From the NCBI RefSeq assembly GCF_040214835.1, contig NZ_CP157874.1:5234501-5298500 (forward strand): a stretch of DNA of 64,000 bases, in the 5' to 3' direction. The notes beneath the pieces are model-generated. The model was not told where the DNA came from, ran no database searches, and was given only the letters and a program-made list of their open reading frames with translations. Source of the DNA: Pseudomonas asiatica. Lineage in GTDB: Bacteria; Pseudomonadota; Gammaproteobacteria; Pseudomonadales; Pseudomonadaceae. A program made the position numbers and the translations under genes. The number at the start of each line of letters is the position of its first letter. The first letter of the stretch is position 1. Positions 28,670 to 39,128 of this stretch are shown piece by piece.

Positions 28670-28757
28670 AATATTTTCAAGTAACAGATGACCAAGGATC
28701 TGTTACTACTGTGTGAAAGCGAACGATAGTCGCCTTCTCCAGATGATGTAAAGCTTT

Positions 28758-28844
28758 GCCCAGGTGGCGGAATTGGTAGACGCGCTGGTTTCAGGTATCA
28801 GTGACTTAACGGTCGTGGAAGTTCGAGTCTTCTCCTGGGCACCA
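28758..28844 (+). tRNA. tRNA-Leu (anticodon CAG), second copy
   Basis: 87 bases including CCA, identical to the first copy except in the variable arm, where a GGC/GCC stem is replaced by GAC/GTC, a compensatory pair change. It is followed directly by a terminator, so both copies form one transcript. Confidence 0.97.
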
Positions 28845-28850
28845 TACAAA

Positions 28851-28880
28851 AACCCACTAGCTTGCTAGTGGGTTTTTTCT
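28851..28880 (+). terminator. Terminator of the tRNA-Leu operon
   Basis: Perfect 10-bp stem AACCCACTAG (28851-28860) / CTAGTGGGTT (28865-28874) with loop CTTG, then a run of T. Confidence 0.95.
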
Positions 28881-28931
28881 TGCCTGCGATTTTTGTATCC
28901 CTCCTCTTTCGATCATAGGTGCAAACCTGCA

Positions 28932-29032
28932 CCGGCCTCTTCGCTGCTAAAGCCGCTCCCACAGGTATTTCCCCCCCTCAAGACCTGTGATTTCCCTGTG
29001 GGAGCGGGTTTACCCGCGAAGAGGCCAGCACA
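28932..29032. repeat. REP pair, type A
   Basis: Inverted type A pair; the first copy is degenerate in its hairpin (GCTGCTAAAGCCG in place of GCGGGTAAACCCG). Lies between the tRNA terminator and the iron-importer genes. Confidence 0.88.
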
Positions 29033-29099
29033 GCCAACACACCTTCAGCCTCTTGCACCATGGTCTGACCATGAATTTCTCGTCACCCGGCCACTTGAG

Positions 29100-29113
29100 A
29101 AACGATTTCGTTT
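29100..29113. promoter_or_regulatory. Palindrome upstream of the iron-importer binding protein
   Basis: AAACGA (29100-29105) TT TCGTTT (29108-29113), 45 bases before the start codon at 29158. A possible operator; it matches the Fur box consensus poorly. Confidence 0.3.
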
Positions 29114-29157
29114 ACCATTGTTTCCAAATATGTAGCCGTAAGCGAGGAAGTACCCGC

Positions 29158-30171
29158 ATGACGATCCGCCCGCAACCGCTGATGCGTACCTTGGCCGCCG
29201 CCGTGCTGAGCCTGGTCATCGGCGCTCCGGCCGCCATGGCAGACGCACCGGTCACCCTGACCATGTACAACGGTCAGCACAAGGAAATCGGCGAGGCCAT
29301 CGCCAAGGCCTACGAGGCCAAGACCGGCATCCACATCGATATCCGCAAGGGCAGCAGCAACCAGCTGGCCAGCCAGATCATCGAGGAAGGCGAGCGCTCG
29401 CCGGCCGACATCATCTATACCGAAGAGTCCCCTCCCCTGAACAACCTGGGCGAACTGGGCCTGTTGGCGAAGATCGACGACGCCACCGCGAACATGATGC
29501 CCAAGGAGTACGTTGGCGCCAACGGCACCTGGATGGGCATTACCGCCCGTACGCGCATCGTCGTGTTCAACCCGAAGAAGGTCGACGAGAAAGACCTGCC
29601 GACCACAGTGATGGACTTTGCCAACCCTGAGTGGGAAGGCCGTGTCGGCTATGTGCCCACCAGCGGCGCCTTCCAGGAACAGGCCGTGGCCATCCTGAAA
29701 ATGCACGGGCGAGAAGCCACCGAAGAATGGCTGACCGGCCTGAAGGCATTCGGCAAGACCTACACCAACAACATGGTCGCCCTCAAAGCCGTGGAAAAAG
29801 GCGAAGTGGCTGCGGTACTGGTGAACAACTATTACTGGTATGCGCTGGAGCGCGAGCGCGGCAAGCTGGACACCAAGCTCTACTACCTGGCCGATGGCGA
29901 TGCCGGCAACCTGGTCACCATTTCCGGTGCAGCCGTGGTCAAGGCCAGCAAACACCCGAAAGAAGCCCAGGCCCTGCTCAACTGGATGGCCAGCGAAGAA
30001 GGCCAGCGCGTGATCACCCAGACCACCGCCGAGTACCCGCTGCACAAAGGCATGGTCTCCGACCGTGGCCTGAAACCGTTCGAAGACCTGCGCCCACCGA
30101 AGATCTCACCAGCCGACCTGGGCAATGCCGAGGAAGCGATCGAGCTTGAGCGCGAGGTCGGCCTGCTCTGA
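29158..30171 (+). CDS. Periplasmic Fe(III)-type ABC binding protein (FbpA-like)
   Basis: Periplasmic solute-binding protein of 337 residues in the FbpA/FutA/HitA family, likely to bind ferric iron. The signal peptide ends AMA at residue 28; the mature protein begins DAPVTLTMYNGQH with the first iron-site Tyr/His region. The paired tyrosines occur in NNYYWYALERERGK, the family iron ligands. GAGGAAG precedes ATG 29158. Its stop overlaps the permease start by one base (TGATG). A palindrome lies 45 bases upstream, but I see no convincing Fur box. No ATPase gene follows, so the ATPase must come from another locus. Confidence 0.88.
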   Translation: MTIRPQPLMRTLAAAVLSLVIGAPAAMADAPVTLTMYNGQHKEIGEAIAKAYEAKTGIHIDIRKGSSNQLASQIIEEGERSPADIIYTEESPPLNNLGELGLLAKIDDATANMMPKEYVGANGTWMGITARTRIVVFNPKKVDEKDLPTTVMDFANPEWEGRVGYVPTSGAFQEQAVAILKMHGREATEEWLTGLKAFGKTYTNNMVALKAVEKGEVAAVLVNNYYWYALERERGKLDTKLYYLADGDAGNLVTISGAAVVKASKHPKEAQALLNWMASEEGQRVITQTTAEYPLHKGMVSDRGLKPFEDLRPPKISPADLGNAEEAIELEREVGLL

Positions 30172-31736
30172 TGACTGCCGCCCTGTCCGAGCCGGTGCCG
30201 GTACGCTTCGTACCGCGCCGCAAGCGCCCCTCCGTCTGGGTAGTGCTGCCTGTGCTGTTCCTGGTAGCGATGAGCTTGCTGCCTTTGCTGTACGTTGCCA
30301 TGAAAGCCTGGGAGGCCGGCTGGCGCGAAGCCTTGCACCTGCTGTGGCGGCCGTTTGTCTGGGGGCTGATGCGCAACACCCTGATGCTGATGGTCGGGGT
30401 GACGCTGACCTGCATGGTGGTCGGCCTGGCCCTGGCCTGGCTGCTTGAGCGCAGCAACCTGGCCGGCCGTCGGCTGTGGGGCGTGGTGCTGTGCCTGCCG
30501 TTCGCCGTGCCGTCGTTCGTCAGCAGCTTCACCTGGGTGTCGCTGAGCTCGGACTTCGAAGGGCTGGGCGGGGCGATCATGGTCATGGCCCTGTCCAAGT
30601 ACCCACTGGTGTTCCTGCCGGTGGCCGCGACCCTGCGCAACCTCGATACCTCGCTGGAGGAATCGGCACGTACGCTGGGTTGCAGCCGCTGGGGCGTATT
30701 CATCAAGGTCACCCTGCCGCTGCTGTGGCCATCGATGCTGGGCGGCGCACTGCTGATCGCCCTGCACATGCTGGTGGAGTTCGGCGCCTTGTCGATCCTC
30801 GGCTTGCAAACCTTCACCACGGCGATTTACCAGCAGTTCGAACTGGAGTTCAGCAATGCCAACGCGGCCATGCTGTCCGCCGTACTGTTGGCGATGTGCC
30901 TGGTGATGCTGTGGCTTGAACTGCGGGTACGCGGCAAAGCCCGTCATGTGCGCATCGGCCAGGGTGTAGCGCGGCGAGCACAACCGGTGCGGCTGCGTGG
31001 CTGGGCAGTGCTGGCGCAACTGTTCTGCGTGGGCCTGGCGGTGTTGGGCAGCGGTATTCCGCTGGCCATGCTCGGCTACTGGTTGAGCGTGGGTTCATCG
31101 GCGGCATTCCCTGTGGCAGCCATTTCCAAGGCGCTGTTCACCTCGTTGTCGGTGTCGCTGGGGGGGGCCGGTTTCTGCGTGTTGCTAGCCCTGCCAATCA
31201 GCTTCCTGGTGGTGCGCTACAAGGGCCGCCTGGCAATCTGGGCCGAGCGCCTGCCATACCTGTTGCACGCCCTGCCCGGCCTGGTGATTGCCCTGACCCT
31301 GGTGTTCTTCGCCCTGCATTACGTGCCGGCGCTGTACCAGACCACGGCACTGTTGCTGCTGGCCTATGCGCTGCTGTTCCTGCCGCTGGCGCAGTCGCCG
31401 GTGCGCACCGCACTGAACAAGGCTTCACCTACCCTGGAGGAAGCGGCACGGACCTTGGGCGCGAGCAGCTTTGCCGCGTTCTGCCGGGTGACCCTGCCGA
31501 TCATCTTCCCGGCCATGGCGGCAGCCTTTGCCCTGGTGTTCCTGGATGCCATGAAGGAACTGACAGCTACCTTGCTGCTCAGCCCGACCGGCATGACCAC
31601 CCTGGCCACCGAGGTGTGGGCGCACACGGCCAACGTCGAGTTCGCGGCGGCAGCGCCTTATGCGGCGTTGTTGATTGTGGTTTCGGGGTTGCCAGTGTAT
31701 CTGCTGACTACGCGGATGTATCTGAACAAGGCGTAA
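30171..31736 (+). CDS. Fused Fe(III)-type ABC permease (FbpB-like)
   Basis: Inner-membrane permease of 521 residues made of two related halves, each about six helices. Two ATPase-docking loops of the EAA type are present: EESARTLGCSRWGVFIKVTLP and EEAARTLGASSFAAFCRVTLP, the arrangement of FbpB/HitB proteins. It starts one base inside the stop of the binding-protein gene, so the two are translationally coupled. It is followed by a triple REP and not by an FbpC-type ATPase gene, which is the usual third member. Confidence 0.9.
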   Translation: MTAALSEPVPVRFVPRRKRPSVWVVLPVLFLVAMSLLPLLYVAMKAWEAGWREALHLLWRPFVWGLMRNTLMLMVGVTLTCMVVGLALAWLLERSNLAGRRLWGVVLCLPFAVPSFVSSFTWVSLSSDFEGLGGAIMVMALSKYPLVFLPVAATLRNLDTSLEESARTLGCSRWGVFIKVTLPLLWPSMLGGALLIALHMLVEFGALSILGLQTFTTAIYQQFELEFSNANAAMLSAVLLAMCLVMLWLELRVRGKARHVRIGQGVARRAQPVRLRGWAVLAQLFCVGLAVLGSGIPLAMLGYWLSVGSSAAFPVAAISKALFTSLSVSLGGAGFCVLLALPISFLVVRYKGRLAIWAERLPYLLHALPGLVIALTLVFFALHYVPALYQTTALLLLAYALLFLPLAQSPVRTALNKASPTLEEAARTLGASSFAAFCRVTLPIIFPAMAAAFALVFLDAMKELTATLLLSPTGMTTLATEVWAHTANVEFAAAAPYAALLIVVSGLPVYLLTTRMYLNKA

Positions 31737-31740
31737 CCTT

Positions 31741-31903
31741 CTTCGCGGGCTTGCCCGCTCCCACAGATACCGCGCAGCCCTGCTGCCCACAGAGGCAAGG
31801 GCTCTGTGTCGCGATCGATGTGGGAGCGGGCATGCCCGCGAACACCGGCGAAGCCGGTGCCATCCACCGTGTCGCCTGCTTCGCGGGCACGCCCGCTCCC
31901 ACA
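31741..31903. repeat. Three type A REP copies
   Basis: Three cores (GCGGGCTTGCCCGC, GCGGGCATGCCCGC, GCGGGCACGCCCGC) in the order forward, reverse, forward, between the convergent permease and chemoreceptor genes. A short ACCGGCGAAGCCGGT hairpin lies between the second and third. Confidence 0.88.
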
Positions 31904-31912
31904 ATGATCGGG

Positions 31913-33847
31913 TCAGGCTCTGAATTGGCCCAGGCTGGCACGCAGCTGTGCCGCCAGGTCATCCAGCACCTTGCTGCTGGCGGTGGTCTGTATCACCACC
32001 TCGGCCGAGCGTTCGGCCTGGGCGTGTATGGTTTCCACCCGTCCACGCACTGCCTGCGCCCCGCTCGCCTGCTGCTCGGCCGCCCGGGTGGCCAGGCCGA
32101 TGGCCGCGTGCACCTGCTCCACCGCTGCCTGCACCGACTGCTGGCGGCGCTCGTTGTCGCGCAGCACCAGCAGCCCTTCGCTGGCCTTGAGCCCGGCCTG
32201 GCTGATGGTGGCCACGGCCTCCTTGGCCCCCTTCTGCAGCGCGGCGATATGCGCCTGGATATCTCCCGTGGAACTTTGCGTCTTGCTCGCCAACGCCCGC
32301 ACCTCATCGGCCACCACGGCAAACCCGCGCCCGGTTTCGCCAGCACGGGCGGCTTCGATGGCCGCGTTCAAGGCCAGCAGGTTGGTCTGTTCGGCGATGC
32401 CGTGGATAACCGTCAGCACCACTTCGATCTGCTCGCTCTGCTTGGCCAGGCGCTCGATCACCTGGGAGCCGGCCTCCACCTGCCCAGCCAGGTTCTCGAT
32501 CAGACCGGCTAGCTGGGTCGATGTGCGGCTGTTCTCGTCAGTTGCCTGGCGAATATCCACCACCTGCTGCAGGGCTGCCTGCATCGCGTGGCTTTCAGCC
32601 TGGGCCTCGTCGGCCATGCTCGACAGGTCGCGCAGGCTGGCCGCCACTTCGTCGCGTTGCAGTGCAGCGGCAGCATCGGCGCCGGCATTGCGCTGGGCCA
32701 TCGCGCCAATCTCAACGCCGGTGCGCTGCGCCACCTCGCCCGCCTCGCGCACGATGGGTTGCAGCTTGTCGACAAAGCGGTTCACCGCCGAAGCCATGTC
32801 GCCAATTTCGTCGCGGCTGTCGAGGGGCACACGCTTGGTCAGGTCGCCTTCGCCAGCCGCCAGGTCATCGAGGGCGGCAATCAGCAGGCGCAGCTTGCTC
32901 AGCACCCGGCGGCCAAGCACCACGGCCACCACCACCAGCACACCCAGGCCGACCAGCATCAGGCCCAGGCCGATGCGCCAGCGCAGTTCGGCGGCAGCAT
33001 CACGCACGGTCTGTGCGGTATTGGCCTGCATCGCGGCTGCGCTGCCCTGCGCCTTTTCCAGGCGCTCGCGCAAGGTCTTGCCACTGTCGGCTGCAGCACC
33101 GACCAGGCTGTCGCCGACCAGTTGCTCGCCGCTGGCGATCAGGGCGGCGAAGCGCTGGTCGAGGGCCTTGAGCTCCTGGTCGATGCCAGCGGTGGAAACG
33201 CCCATCACCACCTTGCCGATTTCTGCACCATTGGGGTTGATCGAGGCCTCGACGAAGTACACCGCCGGGTCGCGCCGGGCCGCGTCGATCACCTTGTCCA
33301 GCGCACGCTCGCCCTGGCCTTTGTCCATCAATGCCTGGTTGATCGGGTTTTGCCGGTTCAGGTAGCGAGTCAGGTGCTGGCCCTGGGCGTCGTCGTAGAC
33401 CACGAACAGCACGTTAGGGTTGCGCTGCGCACGCCGAGCGAAGTCGGAGAGCACCGGCACGTCGTTGTCCCATATCGCCCGCGGTGCGACCGACGCCAGC
33501 AGCTCGGCCATATCGTTGGCGGAGTCCTTGAGGTTCTTTTCCAACGTGCTGCGCAGCTGCTGCTGCTCGCTTTGCAGGCGCGCCGACAAACCTGCGCTAA
33601 GGCGCTGGCGGGTGCTGCTGGAGAGGCCGTCGAGGCCTGAGCGCACGTCTTGCCCGGCTTGCTCCAGCTCACTGGCGAGCTGGCGGCTGTCATTGCCCAA
33701 GCGTTCGCCCAGGTCGGCTTCCAAGGCGGTGACCGTGCTTCGGGTAAGCGCAACGGCGACCAGCACCTGCACCAAAAGAGCGATACCAAGGGCAACAAAC
33801 ACAGGCCGCAAAAGGCGGCTTCGTAACAGTGAGAGGATGGCAGACAC
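31913..33847 (-). CDS. Methyl-accepting chemotaxis protein
   Basis: Inner-membrane chemoreceptor of 644 residues. TM1 is about residues 13-33, a periplasmic ligand domain of about 255 residues follows (helical, with a [26 protein letters not shown] segment hinting at a PAS-like or dCache-like part), TM2 is 291-312, then HAMP and the cytoplasmic signalling hairpin. The tip [19 protein letters not shown] and [11 protein letters not shown] are conserved. Chemical specificity is unknown. It is transcribed alone and no C-terminal pentapeptide for CheR is seen. Confidence 0.93.
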   Translation of the reverse strand: MSAILSLLRSRLLRPVFVALGIALLVQVLVAVALTRSTVTALEADLGERLGNDSRQLASELEQAGQDVRSGLDGLSSSTRQRLSAGLSARLQSEQQQLRSTLEKNLKDSANDMAELLASVAPRAIWDNDVPVLSDFARRAQRNPNVLFVVYDDAQGQHLTRYLNRQNPINQALMDKGQGERALDKVIDAARRDPAVYFVEASINPNGAEIGKVVMGVSTAGIDQELKALDQRFAALIASGEQLVGDSLVGAAADSGKTLRERLEKAQGSAAAMQANTAQTVRDAAAELRWRIGLGLMLVGLGVLVVVAVVLGRRVLSKLRLLIAALDDLAAGEGDLTKRVPLDSRDEIGDMASAVNRFVDKLQPIVREAGEVAQRTGVEIGAMAQRNAGADAAAALQRDEVAASLRDLSSMADEAQAESHAMQAALQQVVDIRQATDENSRTSTQLAGLIENLAGQVEAGSQVIERLAKQSEQIEVVLTVIHGIAEQTNLLALNAAIEAARAGETGRGFAVVADEVRALASKTQSSTGDIQAHIAALQKGAKEAVATISQAGLKASEGLLVLRDNERRQQSVQAAVEQVHAAIGLATRAAEQQASGAQAVRGRVETIHAQAERSAEVVIQTTASSKVLDDLAAQLRASLGQFRA

Positions 33848-33970
33848 GGTGTAACCCTCGTGTTTTCTGGCGCCACTATTTTGATGGCATCTTCAGAAAC
33901 TTCTTACAGCAAGGGTTGTGCCGAGGGCAGCAGGGAAATGTGCCAAGGTCTAGCAATGAGGTTGCCCGCA

Positions 33971-34070
33971 CGGGCCTCTTCGCGGGTGAACCCGCTCCCA
34001 CATGGACCGCGCAGGTCCTGAGGACTGTGCGGTACCTGTGGGAGCGGGTTTACCCGCGAAAGGGCCGGGA
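33971..34070. repeat. REP pair, type A
   Basis: Inverted type A pair between the chemoreceptor start and the purA terminator; the stretch 33848-33970 shows nothing else clear. Confidence 0.9.
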
Positions 34071-34085
34071 CAGGCATACCCCACA

Positions 34086-34122
34086 AATGAAAACGCCGCA
34101 GCCCCTTTCAGGGCCACGGCGT
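34086..34122 (-). terminator. Terminator of purA
   Basis: On the minus strand ACGCCG...CGGCGT flank an inner GCCC/GGGC stem with a short loop, followed by TTTCATTT. It lies 20 bases after the purA stop. Confidence 0.8.
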
Positions 34123-34143
34123 CAGATCAGCCTGGAAGGCAGA

Positions 34144-35451
<1,308 letters not shown>

Positions 35452-35492
35452 TCACGCAAACTTGGTTGCCGGCCTACTGCCGGCGCAGAAAC

Positions 35493-36680
35493 TCACTGGG
35501 CCAGCGGCAGAACCTGCCAGCGCCCGTCTTGCTGAATCAATTGCCGATCACAATCCGCCTCGAGAGCAGCACTCAACGGCTGGCCAGGCAGGGCCTGGAC
35601 CACACGCTGGCCCTCGTTGCGCAACTGGCAGACTTGCTGCCAGAGGGCCGCGTCGCTACTGTCCGGCATCCAGATGCCGCCAGTTGGCAATACGACCTCC
35701 GCTCGCCCCAGTGTGACCAGGGTCTTCAAATCCGTGGAGAAACCGGTGGCCGGGCGAGCCCGGCCGAAGTCGGCGCCGATGTCGTCATAGCGCCCGCCCT
35801 GGGCGATCGATTGACCTTCGCCCGGCACGAACACGGCGAACACCACGCCAGTGTGATAGTGGTAACCGCGCAGCTCGCCGAGGTCGAAGTACAGCGGCAG
35901 GTCCGGGAAGCGCGACGCCAGGCGATCGGCGATCGCCAGCAGGTCGTCCAGCGCCGCCAGCACGCTGGCCGGGGCACGGCCCAGGCGCACGCGGGCTTCG
36001 GCCAGCACTTCGCGGCCACCGCACAGCTCGACCAGCGCGCGCAGCATGTTGCCCAGGTCCTTCGGCAGGTCGGCGGTCAGCACCTGAACTTCATCCACGG
36101 CCTTGCGCTGCAGGGCGTCGAACAGCTGCTGCTCGACCGCACCGGACAGGCCGGCAGCACGGGCCAGGCCGCGGTAGATACCGACGTGGCCGAGGTCCAT
36201 GTGCACATCCGGCACATCGGTCAGTTGCAGCGTGGCGAGCATCAGGCTGATGACTTCGACATCGCTGGTGGGGCTGGCGTCGCCGTACAGCTCGGCACCC
36301 AGCTGGATCGGGCTGCGCGAGGTGGACAAGGCACGCGGCTGGGCGTGCAGCACGCTGCCGGCATAGCACAGGCGGCTCGGGCCTTCACGGCGCAGGGTGT
36401 GGGCGTCGATACGCGCCACCTGCGGGGTGAAGTCGGCGCGGAAGCCCATCAGGCGGCCGGACTGCGGGTCCACTACCTTGAAGGTGCGCTGATCCAGGTC
36501 CTGGCCGGCGCCGGTGAGCAGCGACTCCAGGTACTCGATATGCGGGGTGACGACCAGTTCGTAGCCCCAACTCTGGAACAGGTCCAACACCTGGCGGCGC
36601 GCGATCTCGATACGCGCAGCCTCAGGTGGCAGTACTTCCTCGATGCCATCTGGCAGCAGCCAGCGGTCTACCGTTGCCAT
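35493..36680 (-). CDS. hisZ: ATP phosphoribosyltransferase regulatory subunit
   Basis: Histidine-pathway protein of 395 residues resembling histidyl-tRNA synthetase but without aminoacylation function; it pairs with the short HisG. The N-terminal [15 protein letters not shown], class II motif-2-like segment [20 protein letters not shown] and [22 protein letters not shown] block are visible. Start 36680 has AGAGGGGAA upstream. hisG is not in the window; it is often elsewhere in Pseudomonas. Confidence 0.94.
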   Translation of the reverse strand: MATVDRWLLPDGIEEVLPPEAARIEIARRQVLDLFQSWGYELVVTPHIEYLESLLTGAGQDLDQRTFKVVDPQSGRLMGFRADFTPQVARIDAHTLRREGPSRLCYAGSVLHAQPRALSTSRSPIQLGAELYGDASPTSDVEVISLMLATLQLTDVPDVHMDLGHVGIYRGLARAAGLSGAVEQQLFDALQRKAVDEVQVLTADLPKDLGNMLRALVELCGGREVLAEARVRLGRAPASVLAALDDLLAIADRLASRFPDLPLYFDLGELRGYHYHTGVVFAVFVPGEGQSIAQGGRYDDIGADFGRARPATGFSTDLKTLVTLGRAEVVLPTGGIWMPDSSDAALWQQVCQLRNEGQRVVQALPGQPLSAALEADCDRQLIQQDGRWQVLPLAQ

Positions 36681-36861
36681 TACGCCATTTCCCCTCTGGT
36701 CCGGGCGGCTTGCCAGCAGGCTAGCCGTCAGTAAAGCCGGTATCGCGCACAGCAGCGGGCAGCACTGATCCCAGCGCAGCCACCGTACCCGACACCCTCG
36801 AATTGCCTTGCGACCTGACCAAACCGTCAACTGGCGGTTTGCCAATCAACCTTGCAGACGC

Positions 36862-36886
36862 AAAAAAGCCGGGAAATTTCCCGGCT
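36862..36886 (-). terminator. Terminator between hflC and hisZ
   Basis: On the minus strand AGCCGGGAAATTTCCCGGCT is a perfect palindrome followed by TTTTTT. It ends hflC transcription partly or fully before hisZ. Confidence 0.9.
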
Positions 36887-36920
36887 GCCTCATCATACAC
36901 CCCTTTTCATTCAGGATGCA

Positions 36921-36951
36921 CCCCGCCTGGTGTTTTAGCTGCCAGGCGGGG
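36921..36951 (-). other. Second hairpin after hflC
   Basis: 10-bp stem CCCCGCCTGG (36921-36930) / CCAGGCGGGG (36942-36951) with an 11-base loop, about 30 bases after the hflC stop. On the minus strand the sequence after it has no long U-run, so it is more likely a stability hairpin upstream of the terminator. Confidence 0.6.
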
Positions 36952-36981
36952 CGCCGCTGCATGAAAATCAGGGCCTGAGCA

Positions 36982-37851
36982 TCACGGCCTGCTCTTGTCC
37001 AGGAAGCGGAAGAACTCGTTCTTCGGGTCCAGGACCAGCACGTCGCTCTTGCTCGAGAAGCTCTCGCGGTACGCCTGCAGGCTACGGTAGAACGCATAGA
37101 AATCAGCGTCCTGGGTGTAGGCCTTGGCGTAGATGGCGGCCGCCTGGGCGTCGCCGTCACCGCGGGTTTCCTCTGCTTCGCGATAGGCCTCAGCCAGCAA
37201 TACGCGGCGCTGACGATCGGCATCGGCACGGATACCTTCAGCCAGCTCGTTACCCTTGGCGCGGTGCTCGCGGGCTTCACGCTCACGCTCGGTGCTCATG
37301 CGGTCGAACACGCTGCGGTTGACTTCCTTCGGCAGGTCGATGGCCTTGACGCGCACGTCGACCACCTCGATACCCAGCTCCTTGGCGGCCATGCGGTTCA
37401 GCGATGCAGTGATGTCAGCCATCAGCGCGTCACGTTCACCGGAAACCACTTCGTGCAGGGTACGTTTACCGAACTGGTCACGCAGGCCGCTTTCCAGACG
37501 ACGCGACAGACGCTCGTCGGCGATCTGCTTCATGCCGGACGTGGCGGTGTAGAAGCGTTCGGCGTCCTTGACGCGCCACTTGGCGTAGGCGTCGACCATC
37601 ACCGCTTTCTTCTCCAGGGTCAGGAACCGCTGGGTCGGGGCGTCGAGGGTCATCAGGCGGGCGTCGAACTTGCGCACCTGGTTCACGTACGGAATCTTCA
37701 CGTGCATGCCCGGCTGGACATCCGCCTGGACCACCTTACCGAAGCGCAGCAGTACCGCACGCTCGGTCTGGGACACGATGTAGAAGCTGTTCCAGGCCAC
37801 GATGGCCAGGACCACGGCGGCGATCAGGGCGATCAGCGATCTGTTGCTCAT
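36982..37851 (-). CDS. hflC: HflC, FtsH-associated SPFH protein
   Basis: Inner-membrane protein of 289 residues that forms, with HflK, the large SPFH complex that cages and modulates the FtsH protease. One N-terminal helix (about residues 6-24) is followed by the SPFH/band-7 domain (SQTERAVLLRFGKV, ...) and a coiled-coil C terminus. Its start overlaps the hflK stop by one base. Two hairpins follow the gene. Confidence 0.96.
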   Translation of the reverse strand: MSNRSLIALIAAVVLAIVAWNSFYIVSQTERAVLLRFGKVVQADVQPGMHVKIPYVNQVRKFDARLMTLDAPTQRFLTLEKKAVMVDAYAKWRVKDAERFYTATSGMKQIADERLSRRLESGLRDQFGKRTLHEVVSGERDALMADITASLNRMAAKELGIEVVDVRVKAIDLPKEVNRSVFDRMSTEREREAREHRAKGNELAEGIRADADRQRRVLLAEAYREAEETRGDGDAQAAAIYAKAYTQDADFYAFYRSLQAYRESFSSKSDVLVLDPKNEFFRFLDKSRP

Positions 37852-39032
37852 CAGCGGCTCTCCCTAGTGCGCAGCGGCTGCTGTTGCTGTTGCAGGTCCT
37901 GAGCCGCACGCGCGGCCGCATCGTTGACCGATGGCGACACACTGGCGGTCGGCGCGGACGGGTTGCGGCTGCCTTCGACCATCTTGTCCAGCGGCAGGTA
38001 GAGCAGGTTGTTCTGCCCGTCCTTGGTCGCCACCATGACCTTGCTCGAATTGCTGTAGACCTCTTGCATGGTCTCCAGGTACAGACGCTGACGGGTCACG
38101 TCAGGTGCCTTGCGGTACTCGGCGACCAGCTTGGTGAAGCGGTCGGCCTCACCCTTGGCGCGGGCGATGACTTCGTCGCGGTAACCGTTGGCGTCCTCGA
38201 TGATGCGCTGGGCCTGACCACGGGCTTCCGGCACCACGCCATTGGCGTAGGACTCGGCCTGGTTGCGGGCACGCTGCTCGTCTTCGCGGGCACGGATCAC
38301 GTCGTCGAAGGCTTCCTGCACTTCACGCGGGGCTGCCGCGCTCTGCACGTTGACCTGGGTAACGCTGATACCGGTGCGGTAGGTGTCGAGGAAGCGCTGC
38401 AGGCGTTCGCGGATATCCACGGCCATCTGCTCGCGGCCTTCGGTCAGCACCTGGTCCATCGAGGTGGAACCCACCACGTGGCGCAGGGCACTGTCGGTCG
38501 CGTGCTGCAGGCTGACCTCAGGCTGGTCGACGTTGAGCACGAAGTCCTGCAGGTTGCTGATCTTGTACTGGACGGTCAGCGGTACCTCGACGATGTTCTC
38601 GTCTTCGGTCAGCATCTGGCCCTGCTTGGTGTAGGCACGCTCGCGCGTGACGTTCTCCATGTACTTGCGATCGATCGGCGGGAAGTAGATGTTCAGGCCG
38701 GGACCGACCGTCTCATAGTACTTGCCGAAGCGCAGCACCACGGCCTGCTCCTGCTCGTCGACCACGTACACGGCGCTGTACAGCCAGATAGCAGCCAGCA
38801 CCGCCAGGCCGATGCCCAGCAGGCCCAGGCCACCGCCCTTGCCGACATTGCGGTCACCGCCGCCACGTTTCTTGCCACTGCCGAACATGCCGTTCAGGCT
38901 GTCCTGCAATTTGCGGAAGGCCTCGTCCAGGTCCGGTGGACCTTTCTTGTCACCACCGCCGCCACCGCCATTCCGGCGACCGCCCCAGGGATCCTGATTG
39001 TTCGAGTTGCCACCCGGCTCGTTCCAAGCCAT
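37851..39032 (-). CDS. hflK: HflK, FtsH-associated SPFH protein
   Basis: Inner-membrane protein of 393 residues, partner of HflC. A glycine-rich, proline/asparagine N-terminal region (residues 1-70) is followed by a membrane helix near residues 75-95 and the SPFH domain (VVDEQEQAVVLRFGKY, YFPPIDRKYMENVTRERAY). ATG 39032 matches the family start MAWNEPGG. It is in an operon with hflX upstream and hflC downstream. Confidence 0.96.
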   Translation of the reverse strand: MAWNEPGGNSNNQDPWGGRRNGGGGGGDKKGPPDLDEAFRKLQDSLNGMFGSGKKRGGGDRNVGKGGGLGLLGIGLAVLAAIWLYSAVYVVDEQEQAVVLRFGKYYETVGPGLNIYFPPIDRKYMENVTRERAYTKQGQMLTEDENIVEVPLTVQYKISNLQDFVLNVDQPEVSLQHATDSALRHVVGSTSMDQVLTEGREQMAVDIRERLQRFLDTYRTGISVTQVNVQSAAAPREVQEAFDDVIRAREDEQRARNQAESYANGVVPEARGQAQRIIEDANGYRDEVIARAKGEADRFTKLVAEYRKAPDVTRQRLYLETMQEVYSNSSKVMVATKDGQNNLLYLPLDKMVEGSRNPSAPTASVSPSVNDAAARAAQDLQQQQQPLRTRESR

Positions 39033-39128
39033 AGCGCTCTCCATCTGATAAAGCAAAGACGCGCCCACGGCGCGCCGTCCAATGCTACAGAATGCCTGTC
39101 ACTGCTGCCCGGCGACCTCGACGAGCAT

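Noticed and set aside
29090..29120. Fur box before the iron-importer genes
   Set aside because: Only few positions match the 19-bp consensus; kept as an unspecific palindrome.
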